A stretch of DNA of 64,000 nucleotides from IMG/VR virus record IMGVR_UViG_3300050821_000642, positions 1 through 64,000 of that record; one strand, given 5' to 3'. Below the pieces are notes generated by a model, which did not search any database, was not told the DNA's origin, and worked only from the letters and a program-made list of their open reading frames with translations. This document shows, piece after piece, positions 37,521-47,216 of this stretch. The first letter of the stretch is position 1. Each line of letters opens with the position of its first letter. Made by a program: the position numbers and the translations under genes. This DNA comes from a virus.

Positions 37521-37770
37521 TGCGGGTTACGACGTGAGCGAGGAGCGGGATGAATATATCAGGGCGACTTACTCACTGAGTAAGGTTAGCCCGGATGCGT
37601 GGGCGACGTTCATAGAAGCGTTCAAGATGTTTACGTTGTACGAGTACGAGCGGTCGTTATCGGCTCCTGCACATGAGGTGCAGATCAATATTGGGCAGAA
37701 CAGGCGGATGCGGGATTTGCGGGACGACTTTATCCATATCGAAAATCTGGCGAACAAACTGAAGAAGTAA
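37474..37770 (+). CDS. Small helical protein, unknown function
   Basis: 98 aa; overlaps the previous gene by 47 nt, more than usual here, so the true start may be later. SPDAWATFIEAFKMFTLYEYERSL and RRMRDLRDDFIHIENLANKLKK are helices. A 15-nt palindrome variant (37569) encodes ATYSLSKV. Confidence 0.55.
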   Translation: MARRSSIPQSLIECFDAGYDVSEERDEYIRATYSLSKVSPDAWATFIEAFKMFTLYEYERSLSAPAHEVQINIGQNRRMRDLRDDFIHIENLANKLKK

Positions 37771-37771
37771 A

Positions 37772-38959
37772 ATGGCGGACACGATCCAAGGGCATGAGGC
37801 AGTCGGTGGCGCAACCAAGCGGGGAGCGCCCGACCAAAGTGTGAAGGTTCCTGACGGGGTGCGCGCCGCGTCAGAGCGCGCCAACGCGCTGATTGCGCAA
37901 GCCAAGGAGGCGAAAGCCGCCAACGCTGCGTCTGGCGCGGATCAACCGATTGGCGCAACCGCCCGCCCTCCAGTGCCGAATAGTCCGCCGAGCGGCGTGA
38001 TTATGGAGAATTTCGACCCGCACAATCCGCGCCCGCCCGAGCCGGGCGATCCGCGCCTGACCACGGTGCAGTCGCAGACTACGGCTCCCCCCGCGCCGAC
38101 CCCGCCAACGCCCCAAACCCCAGAGGATTGGGAGCATCAGTTCCGGTCGCTGAAGGGGCGTTACGACCGCGAAGCCGAAGAGAAGCGCAGGCTGAACCAG
38201 CAGATCGTTGACATGCAGCGGCTGATTGCGCAGGTCGCCCCGCCGTCTCAGCAAGAGGGATCGGGGGTAAGGTTTAATGTCCAACCCCCGCCACCCGGCA
38301 GACGGGTGACGCAGAAAGAGATTGACGAGTTTGGTCAAGAGTTGATGGATGTGGTGGGGCGGCGCGCGGCAGAGGTGTACGAGCCTTTGCTGGCGCAAGT
38401 CGCTCAAGAGCTTCAACAGGTGAAGCGTCAGGTTGGCGGGGTGCAGAACACCGTCGTCTACGACGCTCGCGTGAAGATGTACGAAGACCTAGCAAAGGAG
38501 GTGCCGAACTGGGATGCGATAAATAATAGCCCACAGTTTGGCGCGTGGCTGGATCAGATTGATCCGATCTCGCGTCAGACGAGACGTAGCTTTTTGAATG
38601 CTGCTCACAACTCAAACCTGACGGGTCAGGTTGTGGACATTTTCAGAGGCTTCCTATCTGATGTGGCGGTACGACAACCTGCGAACGGCGCAGGTCAGCA
38701 ACCGGGCAACGGGGCGGTTACTCACGTGGGTAACCCTACCACCCCGCAGGTTGACCTCATGCAATTCGCAGCACCGGGCCGAGCCAAGACGGGGCAAACG
38801 AATGTCCCCCCCGAGAAGCCGATCTTCAACGCGACGGACGTTACCCAATTTTACCGCGATAAGACGGCTGGCAGGTATGCCGGGCGAGAGGCAGAGGCGG
38901 CGGCAATCGAAGCCGCTTTGTTTGCAGCGGGAAATGAGGGGCGCATCATCCGTCGTTAG
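37772..38959 (+). CDS. Scaffolding protein
   Basis: 395 aa directly upstream of the capsid gene, the standard place for a scaffold. Pro/Ala-rich N-terminal 110 residues, a coiled coil (about 110-155, WEHQFRSLKGRYDREAEEKRRLNQQIVDMQRLIAQ), a helical centre and a C-terminal region with FNATDVTQFYRDKTAGRYAGREAEAAAIEAAL. A palindrome copy (38718) is read AVTHVGNPTT. Confidence 0.75.
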   Translation: MADTIQGHEAVGGATKRGAPDQSVKVPDGVRAASERANALIAQAKEAKAANAASGADQPIGATARPPVPNSPPSGVIMENFDPHNPRPPEPGDPRLTTVQSQTTAPPAPTPPTPQTPEDWEHQFRSLKGRYDREAEEKRRLNQQIVDMQRLIAQVAPPSQQEGSGVRFNVQPPPPGRRVTQKEIDEFGQELMDVVGRRAAEVYEPLLAQVAQELQQVKRQVGGVQNTVVYDARVKMYEDLAKEVPNWDAINNSPQFGAWLDQIDPISRQTRRSFLNAAHNSNLTGQVVDIFRGFLSDVAVRQPANGAGQQPGNGAVTHVGNPTTPQVDLMQFAAPGRAKTGQTNVPPEKPIFNATDVTQFYRDKTAGRYAGREAEAAAIEAALFAAGNEGRIIRR

Positions 38960-38987
38960 GATCAATCGAGCCTAACGGAGATGACAA

Positions 38988-39980
38988 ATGGCTCTCGGAC
39001 TTGCCGGTTCCGGCACAACCCCTCCTATCTACCCTCCGGGTAGTACTTCGACTGACTATGTAGCTGCTGGTTTTATCCCCGAAATCTGGTCGGGTAAGCT
39101 GATCGAAAAGTTTTACGCCGCCACGGTTCTGGCGGCGATCAGCAACACCGACTACGAAGGCGAAATCAAAAGCTACGGCGACCGGGTTAAAATCCGCACC
39201 AAGCCGACGCTGGTGATCAACAACTACTTGGTCAACGGCGACTTGGCCCTTCAACGCCCCGCTGGCAATGCGGTGGAGTTGACCATCGATCAAGGCAAGT
39301 ATTTCGCCGCGATCCTTGACGACGTGATCGAGAAGCAGTCGGACATCAACAACCTCTCCATCTGGGCGGACGACGCGTCCGAGCAGATGAAGATCACGGT
39401 CGATACCGACGTGCTGTTGTTCCTGATGAACCAAGCCAACCCCGCCAACATGGGCGTGGCGGCTGGGGCGATCTCGGGCAACATCAACCTCGGCGTCACC
39501 GGCACCCCCGTGGCGACGGTGGGGCGCAACCCGGCGACGGGGCAGGTCGAGATCATCGACGTGCTGTTGCGCATCGGGCAGGCGCTGGACGAACTCAACA
39601 TCCCTGAGACGGGGCGTTGGATCGTCATGCCGACATGGGCGACGTTCCAACTCAAGCGTTCGGAACTGCGCGAAGTGTTCGTCTCGGGCGATCAGGTTTC
39701 TATCCTGCGCAACGGCAAGTTCGGCCAGATCGATAGGTTCACCATCTACGCATCCAACCTGCTTCCGTTCGGCGTTGCTGCCGGATTGGCGGCGGGCGAG
39801 TGGGTGATCTATGGCGGTCACGCGCATGGGCTGACCTTCGCTTCGCAGATGACCAACGTCGAGACGATCCGTTCGGAACGTACGTTCGGTCAAATCTTGC
39901 GTGGGTTGCAGGTGTATGGCAGGCAGGTTCTCGATAATAAGGCGATCTGCCAAGCCATCGTGACGCAGGCGGGTCCGTAG
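38988..39980 (+). CDS. Major capsid protein
   Basis: 330 aa. IPEIWSGKLIEKFYAATVLAAISNTDYEGEIKSYGDRVKIRTKPT is typical of the HK97-fold coat proteins of podophages. VTVDTDVLLFLMNQA-like spine helix and GRWIVMPTWATFQLKRSELREVF follow. Preceded by scaffold, followed by a strong hairpin. Long ORFs on the opposite strand are shadows. Confidence 0.88.
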   Translation: MALGLAGSGTTPPIYPPGSTSTDYVAAGFIPEIWSGKLIEKFYAATVLAAISNTDYEGEIKSYGDRVKIRTKPTLVINNYLVNGDLALQRPAGNAVELTIDQGKYFAAILDDVIEKQSDINNLSIWADDASEQMKITVDTDVLLFLMNQANPANMGVAAGAISGNINLGVTGTPVATVGRNPATGQVEIIDVLLRIGQALDELNIPETGRWIVMPTWATFQLKRSELREVFVSGDQVSILRNGKFGQIDRFTIYASNLLPFGVAAGLAAGEWVIYGGHAHGLTFASQMTNVETIRSERTFGQILRGLQVYGRQVLDNKAICQAIVTQAGP

Positions 39981-40013
39981 CGCTCCCGTAGTGCTACTCC
40001 CAGTACCTGCTAG

Positions 40014-40047
40014 GCCCCGACGCACACGGCCTTCCGTGCGTCGGGGC
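40014..40047 (+). terminator. Perfect 12-bp hairpin after the capsid gene
   Basis: GCCCCGACGCAC (40014-40025) and GTGCGTCGGGGC (40036-40047) with a 10-nt loop; no U-tract. Such a hairpin after the capsid gene usually lowers downstream expression or protects the 3' end of an abundant message. The palindrome copy at 40064 follows. Confidence 0.8.
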
Positions 40048-40082
40048 TGATTACACGATGGGCTAACTCTTGGGAGTAAGTT

Positions 40083-40514
40083 GTGGCGCAGTTCTATTTC
40101 ACCGCCACAAGTTATGTGGCTCAAGCGCGGCTGACGCTGCAAGATATGGTTTCGCCCTACCGCTATCCCGATGCGGATGTGGTGGGTGCGCTTAATATCG
40201 CGCTGGCTGAGATGGGGCGGTTGCGCCCCGATATGTTCCTCGACTTGAAATACCAGCGCCCGCTGACCAAGGGCGACTTTGGCGATGGCGTGCCGGGGCC
40301 ATACACCACCGACGATATCGTGGTCAACACCGATGGCAGCTACAGCACTAGCGAAGGGACGATGGTCCCGGTGCCAACCAAATATTACCAAGTGCTGAAC
40401 TGGTTCATTCCCGGCTGGCTGCAAATGTACGATGTAGCCGACACGCAAGATGCGCGGGCGCAAGGCTTCATGGCGAAGCTCCAGCAGCATCTTGTAACGT
40501 TGAACGCGGCATGA
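40083..40514 (+). CDS. Head-tail connector protein, candidate
   Basis: 143 aa from GTG 40083, with GGGAG in the palindrome copy 40064. AQARLTLQDMVSPYRYPDADVVGALNIALAEMGRLRPDMFLD resembles gp6-like adaptor proteins that attach to the portal. Position right after the capsid gene agrees. Confidence 0.65.
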   Translation: MAQFYFTATSYVAQARLTLQDMVSPYRYPDADVVGALNIALAEMGRLRPDMFLDLKYQRPLTKGDFGDGVPGPYTTDDIVVNTDGSYSTSEGTMVPVPTKYYQVLNWFIPGWLQMYDVADTQDARAQGFMAKLQQHLVTLNAA

Positions 40515-40521
40515 GGGCGCG

Positions 40522-41277
40522 ATGACCACCACCAACATGGCGCGCTTAAACGACATGGTGCGGATGAAAGCGCCGGGTGCGCTCGATGGCATTATCCGCA
40601 TGGAGATTTTCAATACGCTGAAGGAGTTCTTTCAGAGAACCAACATATGGATGCTTGAGCTACCGATCTATATTGTTCCGCAGACCAACGACTATCAGCT
40701 AACGACCGGACAGAATGTCGTGGTCAACCGGCTGATGGCGTTGGATCGTCCGCGCTCGCCCCCGCCGCCTAATGGGCCTTGGCCTGCTCACTACGTTCCG
40801 ACCTGTCCTCCCCAGTACCTCTCGGTGACGCAGAGTGAGAACCAGCCATATACAGAGGCTCAGAACCCGATCTTTCGGACGCGGCGCGCGGGGGCACTTT
40901 TGAACACCGGCAAGTGTCCGATCCTAAGAATTTTCGATAATCCGTATGTCAACGAGACGTGGATCGCCACGGTGGCGTTGAACACTTGCGATCCGACCGA
41001 CCCGGACGGTTTTGTCACCCCGCCCGATTGGATCATGGACAAGTACCTCTCCGGGCTGTCGTCAGGCGTGCTGGCCCAATTGTATCTGCAACCGGGCAAG
41101 CCTTACTCCTCCGTGCCGGGATCGCAATACCACGGGCGTAAGTTCAACGAGGCGGTGGGCCTCGCGCGCACCGAGGTGCGCGATATGTTCACTTACGGCG
41201 CACAGCGCTGGAACTTCCCCACCGGGTGGAACAGTAGGTTCCGCTACTTCGGAAGTTATACCGGATATGTTGGTTGA
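40522..41277 (+). CDS. Tail adaptor/tubular protein, candidate
   Basis: 251 aa. Helical start (LDGIIRMEIFNTLKEFFQRTNIWMLELPIYIVPQTNDYQL) and a C-terminal EAVGLARTEVRDMFTYGAQRWNFPTGW. It resembles tail-tubular A-type proteins of podophages in size, order and this helical ending. Directly before the first inserted HNH gene. Confidence 0.6.
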   Translation: MTTTNMARLNDMVRMKAPGALDGIIRMEIFNTLKEFFQRTNIWMLELPIYIVPQTNDYQLTTGQNVVVNRLMALDRPRSPPPPNGPWPAHYVPTCPPQYLSVTQSENQPYTEAQNPIFRTRRAGALLNTGKCPILRIFDNPYVNETWIATVALNTCDPTDPDGFVTPPDWIMDKYLSGLSSGVLAQLYLQPGKPYSSVPGSQYHGRKFNEAVGLARTEVRDMFTYGAQRWNFPTGWNSRFRYFGSYTGYVG

Positions 41278-41280
41278 GCT

Positions 41281-41721
41281 ATGAGTACTTTTATACCAGT
41301 TACCCAGTGTAATACTTGTCGGCAGATAAAGCCGAGAACGGAGTTCTATTCGATTAACCGTCATCGGCAGTGCAAGGTGTGCCAAAATGCTGCGAACAAA
41401 GTGTGGCATGCGAAAAATCCGGGTGCGCACTCTAGGTTTAGTAAGAAGGCGAAGCTAAAGAGTAAGTATGGATTGACTGTCGAAGCGCATACCGCAATGC
41501 TCCAAGTGCAGTTTTATAAGTGTGCTGCATGTGGGGATAAGTTTGAGTTGGAGAATAAGTGGGAGCAACCATGTGTTGACCACGATCACGAGACAGGTAA
41601 GGTTCGTGAGTTACTGTGCCGCCGTTGCAACGTTACGCTTGGGCATGTTGAGGATGATGTTGGCCGACTTGAAAAGTTGATTGCTTACTTGAGGAGGCAC
41701 CAATCAATTACCCCTATTTGA
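41281..41721 (+). CDS. HNH homing endonuclease, endonuclease VII type (first copy)
   Basis: 146 aa. Zinc Cys pairs (CNTCRQIK, CKVCQN; CAACGDKF, CRRCN) and the core YGLTVEAHTAMLQVQFYKCAAC... CVDHDHETGKVRELLC match recombination endonuclease VII-type HNH proteins. AT-richer than its neighbours, so probably a mobile gene inserted among tail genes. Starts 3 nt after the previous stop; its end carries the SD for the next gene. Confidence 0.85.
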   Translation: MSTFIPVTQCNTCRQIKPRTEFYSINRHRQCKVCQNAANKVWHAKNPGAHSRFSKKAKLKSKYGLTVEAHTAMLQVQFYKCAACGDKFELENKWEQPCVDHDHETGKVRELLCRRCNVTLGHVEDDVGRLEKLIAYLRRHQSITPI

Positions 41722-42566
41722 TCCCCGGTCAGCAAGCCGATCCGACGCTGTTCACTGCTAGCGCGTTGGGTCAGCTTGGCGCATACAACAAGCCGCTTGA
41801 CGCTCGCACCCTTCTAAGTGTGGAGTATAGCAGCCTTACGCCTTCAGTTACTCTCGTGGGTTACTCGTTCCGGGTTAGGCCGGGAGGCGAGCCGCAGCTA
41901 TGGCTTGACACTGCCGCCATCGACAGCACGTCCACTATGCTGTCGTTTTATGTCGGGGGTGGGATCGCCGGGCAGGCTTACGAGATTGTCATTAACGCCA
42001 TGCTGGCTGATAGCGAGATACGTTCTGACGTGCTTACGGTGAATGTGTTGGGCGACGATGGTTGCGGCTGCATGGTTCTTTCCTTGCCGCAGACGCCGCC
42101 CGGCAGCGTGAGCGGCGACGGTTCGGTGACCGTCAACACTGCGCCCCGGTTCTTTGTCAGCGCGACGACGCCAATTGGCGCAAACGTGCTGGATCGCTGG
42201 TACAATTCGGTTACTGGCAACATTTATGACTACGTGTCCAACGGCCTGACGACGTGGTGGGAGGAAGCGACGATTGGCGGCGGTGGCGGCTACGGCGCGA
42301 ACATCGTCAAGATGAACCCGATTACGCCGGATGGGTTCACTGTCGAGTTTACCTTGACGGCGACGGACGGCACGGAAGTCGATATTCAGACTTCAAACAA
42401 CTTGCTGGTATCGGTCGATGGCGTGTGGCAGGAGCCGACCCTGCAATATGCTGCTTCGGTGGATGTGGTTGAGTTTGCGCAAGCGCCGTTTGCTGATAGT
42501 GTAATCTTCATGTTGTGGCTGTCGCCGCCGCCACCTACGCCGCCAGCACCACTAGCGGGGTTGTGA
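41718..42566 (+). CDS. Tail fibre/attachment protein, first of a paralogous pair
   Basis: 282 aa. Residues about 35-115 (YSSLTPSVTLVGYSFRVRPG... GGIAGQAYEIVINAMLADSEIRSDVLTVNV) repeat in the next gene (FSHVTPPHTVTGYSFTIDVS... GGIAGQQYNINFTTNVDINARTDVLTINI). A DRWYNSVTGNIYDYVSNGLTTWWEEA segment follows, then a Pro-rich end. Start unclear: TTG 41718 overlaps the HNH stop but lies 20 nt from AGGAGG (41692-41697); the codon best placed for that SD is ATC 41703, reading INYPYLIPGQQ. The HNH insertion may have replaced the original ATG. Confidence 0.65.
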   Translation: MIPGQQADPTLFTASALGQLGAYNKPLDARTLLSVEYSSLTPSVTLVGYSFRVRPGGEPQLWLDTAAIDSTSTMLSFYVGGGIAGQAYEIVINAMLADSEIRSDVLTVNVLGDDGCGCMVLSLPQTPPGSVSGDGSVTVNTAPRFFVSATTPIGANVLDRWYNSVTGNIYDYVSNGLTTWWEEATIGGGGGYGANIVKMNPITPDGFTVEFTLTATDGTEVDIQTSNNLLVSVDGVWQEPTLQYAASVDVVEFAQAPFADSVIFMLWLSPPPPTPPAPLAGL

Positions 42567-42567
42567 G

Positions 42568-44508
42568 ATGGACTATGTGCTTCCTTCCGGCGTCGTCAAC
42601 ACGGACAGCGTGTACTTCTTTGCTGACAGCACGCTGACGCTTGGCCCGCTGGTCAAGCAAATTAAGGACCAGACGCTGGTCATCGTTGACTTTAGTCATG
42701 TCACCCCGCCGCATACGGTCACTGGTTACAGTTTTACCATCGACGTGTCGAGCAATCCGGCGCTGGTGGTGAGCTACCCGAAGGTTGACCTCGCGGGCGA
42801 CATCGTGACGTTCTTGGTTAGCGGCGGGATCGCTGGGCAGCAGTACAACATCAATTTCACTACCAACGTGGATATCAACGCGCGCACGGACGTTTTGACG
42901 ATCAATATCCCTTCGGCGGCGGGTGACTGCTCGCAGATCAATCCGGTGCCGCAAATCTACACACAACTTCCTTTAGGAGAGCCGACGCAGGGCTATGTGA
43001 ACAGCGCCGTGCGTTACTTCTGGGGCGCTGCCCCACCGATGAACCCGAATGTGATGGATCAATGGTACGATCCGACCGCCGACACTTTGTATGAGTGGGT
43101 GACGAACGGCACGGATTTCTTTTGGCAGATTATCATGTCCGATAATCTGGTGCCGGAAGCGCCGCTCAGCAGTCTCATTTATGGGCGCTATAACGGCGCA
43201 TGGGTGGTCGAGCCTATCCAATCTGACGCGCCTGCTGATGGCACGGCGTACACGCGTCGGAACAATGCGTGGTACTCGCTGCCGCAATACGTCATGGAAG
43301 CGCCGGGCGGCGGGGTTCGGTTTGGGCGCTATAATGGCACGTGGCAACCCGACGCGATCCAACTCGATGCGCCGGTCAATGGCAATACCTATGGGCGCAA
43401 CAATGGCGGCTGGATAGCATTGCCGCCGTACATTGTTGAAGCGCCAATGACTGGGCTATTGTATTCGCGTAGCAACAGCAACTGGCTAGCGACCCCTATA
43501 CAATCTGACGCTCCTGCTGACGGCCAGTTTTATGCTCGCAACAATCGGGCGTGGTTGCCGATAGATATTTTGGACCTGCTGACGGACGCGCCGACCGATG
43601 GCACATTGTACGGTCGTCAAGACGGCGCGTGGGCGGCGGCTTACCCAGCGAGTAACCCGGCGAACTACACTACTGCGGCGCAACTTGCAGCGTCGGTGGC
43701 GTTGCTGATGCCCCGGCAGGGCGGCACTTTTACTGGCGCTATCAGTGTTCCGGGGTTTATTGTACCCAATGGTCCGCAGTCGATGCAGATTGCTGGCGGG
43801 CAGGTAGGACAACCTCTTGTCGCGAACAATACCTCAAGCACGTTAGCTTGGGGGGCAGTTCCCATCCCCGAGCCGCCGAACGATGGCACTGCTTATGCGC
43901 GCCAGAACGGTCTGTGGGTGCCGACTGCCAGTGGTGCAGGTGTGCCGGAAGCGCCGAACGACGGCACGGCTTATGTGCGGATAGACGCTACATGGTCGCA
44001 TATCGTCCACACTGATATTACTGATTGGGATGCGACACTCAACTCGCTGTTAGCGCCCTATGCGCTGCTAACACAAGTGCCGCTTGGCTCGATTAGCTTC
44101 CCGTTGATGGACGGCACGAACGCCATCGGTACGTCGCTGAACTGGGCGCGGGCTGATCACGTGCATCCGACCGACACGTCGCGCTACGCCGCGAGCAACC
44201 CTTCCGGCTACCAGACAGCGGCGCAGGTGACGGCAGCGCTTGGCCCCTACGCGCTGGCCAGCGCGGTGCCGGTGGCGTCGAATGCTGTGCCTGCAATGAA
44301 TGGAGCGGGTGCGTCGGGTGCTTCTGTTGCGTTTTCGCGTGGTGACCATGTGCATCCGACCGACACCACTCGCTTGGCGGTGGCGGGCGGGACGATGACC
44401 GGCTTGCTTACTCTCGTGAGTGACCCTAGCGCCAATCTACAAGCGGCTACGAAACAGTATGTCGATAATGCTTCTGCCAATGCCAATATTGACTGCGGCA
44501 CGTACTAG
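42568..44508 (+). CDS. Tail fibre with APxDGxxYxRxxxxW repeats
   Basis: 646 aa. The N-terminal domain is paralogous to the gene before. From about 205 to 480 come at least six repeats of the type DAPADGTAYTRRNNAWY, separated by 20-50 residues; then MDGTNAIGTSLNWARADHVHPTD and GASVAFSRGDHVHPTD; the end is GGTMTGLLTLVSDPSANLQAATKQYVDNA. All are typical of tail-fibre shafts. Palindrome copies 43641 and 44408 lie inside. Confidence 0.8.
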   Translation: MDYVLPSGVVNTDSVYFFADSTLTLGPLVKQIKDQTLVIVDFSHVTPPHTVTGYSFTIDVSSNPALVVSYPKVDLAGDIVTFLVSGGIAGQQYNINFTTNVDINARTDVLTINIPSAAGDCSQINPVPQIYTQLPLGEPTQGYVNSAVRYFWGAAPPMNPNVMDQWYDPTADTLYEWVTNGTDFFWQIIMSDNLVPEAPLSSLIYGRYNGAWVVEPIQSDAPADGTAYTRRNNAWYSLPQYVMEAPGGGVRFGRYNGTWQPDAIQLDAPVNGNTYGRNNGGWIALPPYIVEAPMTGLLYSRSNSNWLATPIQSDAPADGQFYARNNRAWLPIDILDLLTDAPTDGTLYGRQDGAWAAAYPASNPANYTTAAQLAASVALLMPRQGGTFTGAISVPGFIVPNGPQSMQIAGGQVGQPLVANNTSSTLAWGAVPIPEPPNDGTAYARQNGLWVPTASGAGVPEAPNDGTAYVRIDATWSHIVHTDITDWDATLNSLLAPYALLTQVPLGSISFPLMDGTNAIGTSLNWARADHVHPTDTSRYAASNPSGYQTAAQVTAALGPYALASAVPVASNAVPAMNGAGASGASVAFSRGDHVHPTDTTRLAVAGGTMTGLLTLVSDPSANLQAATKQYVDNASANANIDCGTY

Positions 44509-44523
44509 AAGGGCTAGATAGCC

Positions 44524-46035
44524 ATGACCGGACGCGTTCAATCTCTTCGTTCCAGTGTAGCAGGGAGCCGCCCGACCGGGCGTCAGCCGGGGGAGCTTTA
44601 TGTCAACTGGGCCGACAATCAGCTTGGTGTGATCAACGCAAGTTCTGCGGCGCAAGACTTGATCGCGGTAAGATTTTTTAGCGCGGCGGCGAGCTATAAT
44701 GTTGGCGACTTCGCCATTCAGGCGGGGCAGCTTTATCGTTGTGTGACTGCTGTCGGCCCCAGTTCCTTTACTCCAGCCAATTGGGCGCAGATCGGCGGCT
44801 CGGTTGGCATTGGCGACAACTCGCCTAGTAATCCGCAACCGGGAACCCTATGGTGGGACAGCGTAGGAGGGCAGCTTTACGTTTGGTTCGTGGACGCTAA
44901 CTCGTCGCAGTGGGTGGTGGCGAACAACGCTGCGTCAGTGTTGGCTTCGGGGTATCTGCCGCTCTCTGGAGGTACGCTGACTGGCCCGCTTACTCTGCCG
45001 GGTAACCCGACAACACCACTTCAGTCAGTGCCGAAGCAATATGTTGACTCTTTGCCGGTGGCGATGAATGACAATCGCATCATCAACGGCGACATGCGGT
45101 GGGATCAGAGGAACAACGGCGCGAGCGGGACAGGGGGTGGCTATACCGTTGATCGGTGGCTCTATGGCCCATCGCAGGCGAGTAAGGGAACGTGGCAGCG
45201 TATTCTTGCTAATGCTGGTGGGCCTATTCAAATAGCTGGGTTCAATTATTACCTTTCGTTTATTTCTTCGTCTGCCTACGCTGTGTTGGCGAGCGATGCT
45301 TTCTACTTCACGCAGCTGGTCGAGGCCGATATGGTCGGCGATCTGGCTTGGGGAACGGCAAGCGCGCAGCCGGTGACGCTTTCGTTCTGGGCGCTCTCAA
45401 GCTTGGCTGGGACATTTGGCGGTGCAATCCGCAATTATCCAACTCCTTCCACGCGCTCTTATCCGTTCATTTTTACGCTCGCTGCGGACACTTGGACGAA
45501 GGTCGTCATCACCATCCCCGGCGATACTGCCGGGACGTGGGTATTGAACGGCAACGCCGCTGCGTTTGGGCTTTGTTTCGATCTTGGGGCTGGAGCGACC
45601 TACCGCGCTCCCGCTGGCGCATGGGCGGCGGGGAATTTCGTTGGCGCGAACGGCGCGGTCAGCGTCGTGGCGACGAACGGTGCAACTTTCTACCTGACCG
45701 GCGTCAAGCTGGAGGTTGGCAGCGTAGCAACGCCGTTCAACCGGCAGTCGTTGGCGAAGTCTCTGGCCGATTGCCAGCGGTATTACTCGGGGTTGCTACA
45801 AATCTACGGCGCAGGGTCCGGTCAAGTTGCTGGTCAACCCTTCGTCCACGGCTCGTTATCACCAATTTGGATGCGCGCTGCTCCAACTACAGTGAACCTC
45901 AATACCGCCAATAGCAGTAATTGGACGTTGGTCAGTGTAACAAGTAATAATTCTTCCATCACGGCTAACGGGAACGCAACGGCGGCTGGCCTCGTCGTTT
46001 TGAATGTTCTCTTTGCCCTTAATGCGGAGCTTTGA
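44524..46035 (+). CDS. Tail fibre, receptor-binding candidate (paralogue A)
   Basis: 503 aa. The shaft part includes GELYVNWADNQLGVINASS and GGTLTGPLTLPGNPTTPLQSVPKQYVDSL (palindrome copy 44990). Then a C-terminal domain of about 300 residues: NRIINGDMRWDQRNNGAS...YTVDRWLYG through LTGVKLEVGSVATPFNRQSLAKSLADCQRYYSG and a variable tip. The C-terminal domain repeats in the next gene, so these are alternative or joint adhesins. Confidence 0.8.
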   Translation: MTGRVQSLRSSVAGSRPTGRQPGELYVNWADNQLGVINASSAAQDLIAVRFFSAAASYNVGDFAIQAGQLYRCVTAVGPSSFTPANWAQIGGSVGIGDNSPSNPQPGTLWWDSVGGQLYVWFVDANSSQWVVANNAASVLASGYLPLSGGTLTGPLTLPGNPTTPLQSVPKQYVDSLPVAMNDNRIINGDMRWDQRNNGASGTGGGYTVDRWLYGPSQASKGTWQRILANAGGPIQIAGFNYYLSFISSSAYAVLASDAFYFTQLVEADMVGDLAWGTASAQPVTLSFWALSSLAGTFGGAIRNYPTPSTRSYPFIFTLAADTWTKVVITIPGDTAGTWVLNGNAAAFGLCFDLGAGATYRAPAGAWAAGNFVGANGAVSVVATNGATFYLTGVKLEVGSVATPFNRQSLAKSLADCQRYYSGLLQIYGAGSGQVAGQPFVHGSLSPIWMRAAPTTVNLNTANSSNWTLVSVTSNNSSITANGNATAAGLVVLNVLFALNAEL

Positions 46036-46037
46036 TC

Positions 46038-47216
46038 ATGATCGACTTTCCTAACAACCCCACAGTCGGTCAGACTTTTACCGCCGCAGGCGTGACGTGG
46101 ACGTGGGATGGAACCAAGTGGACATCGAACGGGCTGAACGTGCCATACTTGCCGCTGGCGGGCGGCACGATGAGCGGGCCGATTACTCTACAGAGTGACC
46201 CGGCTGCGCCGCTACAACCGGCGACTAAGCAGTATGTTGACTTCATTGAGGCGTCATATTCGCTTGGTAGTAACCGCATCATCAACGGCGACATGCGGAT
46301 TTGTCAGCGCGCGGGGAGTGGAAATGCTGCCGGATACATGGTTGATCGCTGGCGGATCGCCATGAGTCAGCCGGGCAAGCTCAGTTGGAATACCGCCCCT
46401 AGCGCTGCGATGGCTCCCAACGGCTTTCCGACAGTCATCACCCTTAACTCGCTGTCGGCTTATTCGCCAGCGGCGACTGACAGTTTTTGCTTCTTTCAAC
46501 CTATCGAAGCCGACATGATCAGCGACTTCGCATTCGGCACGGCCAATGCGCAGCCGATCACGTTGTCGTTTTGGGTTATGGCTTCCGTCGCAGGAACGTA
46601 TTCCGGCGCGCTCGGCAACTCACCCAACAATCGCTGCTACCCCTTTACCTTCACCCTCGCTGCCGCGACCACTTGGCAGAAATTCGTCATCACTGTTCCC
46701 GGCGACACGAGCGGGACATGGACGATGAGCGGTAACGGCGGGGGGATGTTCGTCACTTTCGATCTTGGCAGCGGCCCGAGTTTACGTGCTCCAGCGGGAT
46801 CGTGGCAGAGCGTCAGCGTGAATGGCGCGACCGGCGCGGCGGGCGTCGTCACTACCAATGGCGCGCTGATGCAGTTTACGGGCGTCAAGCTGGAGGTCGG
46901 CAGCATAGCAACGCCCTACAATCGGCAGTCGCTGGCGAAGTCTTTGGCGGATTGCCAGCGATACTACAGTGTTGGGTCACTAGTTGTAGGTGGATATACT
47001 ACAGCGGGTGGTTCTATTATTACAACAGGCTTCTATCCTGTAGCTATGCGTGCTGCTCCGACTATAACGCCTAGTTACGTCTCTATGATAAATGTTACTG
47101 CTGGCAATCTTACAGTAAATAATGTAAGTCCAACCTCTTTCTACAATACAGGTGGCGGTAGTGCTGTTGGATATACGCAGTGGCAGAACAACTGGACAGC
47201 GAACGCGGAGCTTTGA
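46038..47216 (+). CDS. Tail fibre, receptor-binding candidate (paralogue B)
   Basis: 392 aa from ATG 46038 (SD GGAG); TTG 46032 is in frame upstream. N-terminal FPNNPTVGQTFTAAGVTWTWDGTKWTSN, then the shaft motif GGTMSGPITLQSDPAAPLQPATKQYVD (palindrome copy 46183), and a C-terminal domain homologous to the previous gene (RIINGDMRICQRAGSG... VKLEVGSIATPYNRQSLAKSLADCQRYYS). The last 70 residues are AT-richer and different, as expected of a host-range tip. Confidence 0.8.
   Translation: MIDFPNNPTVGQTFTAAGVTWTWDGTKWTSNGLNVPYLPLAGGTMSGPITLQSDPAAPLQPATKQYVDFIEASYSLGSNRIINGDMRICQRAGSGNAAGYMVDRWRIAMSQPGKLSWNTAPSAAMAPNGFPTVITLNSLSAYSPAATDSFCFFQPIEADMISDFAFGTANAQPITLSFWVMASVAGTYSGALGNSPNNRCYPFTFTLAAATTWQKFVITVPGDTSGTWTMSGNGGGMFVTFDLGSGPSLRAPAGSWQSVSVNGATGAAGVVTTNGALMQFTGVKLEVGSIATPYNRQSLAKSLADCQRYYSVGSLVVGGYTTAGGSIITTGFYPVAMRAAPTITPSYVSMINVTAGNLTVNNVSPTSFYNTGGGSAVGYTQWQNNWTANAEL

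Noticed and set aside
38946-40613. 555-codon open frame on the minus strand opposite the capsid gene
   Set aside because: It is a shadow of the capsid and connector genes caused by GC-rich codon bias. No SD, low-complexity His/Arg/Gln composition, and it would be antisense to a well supported gene.
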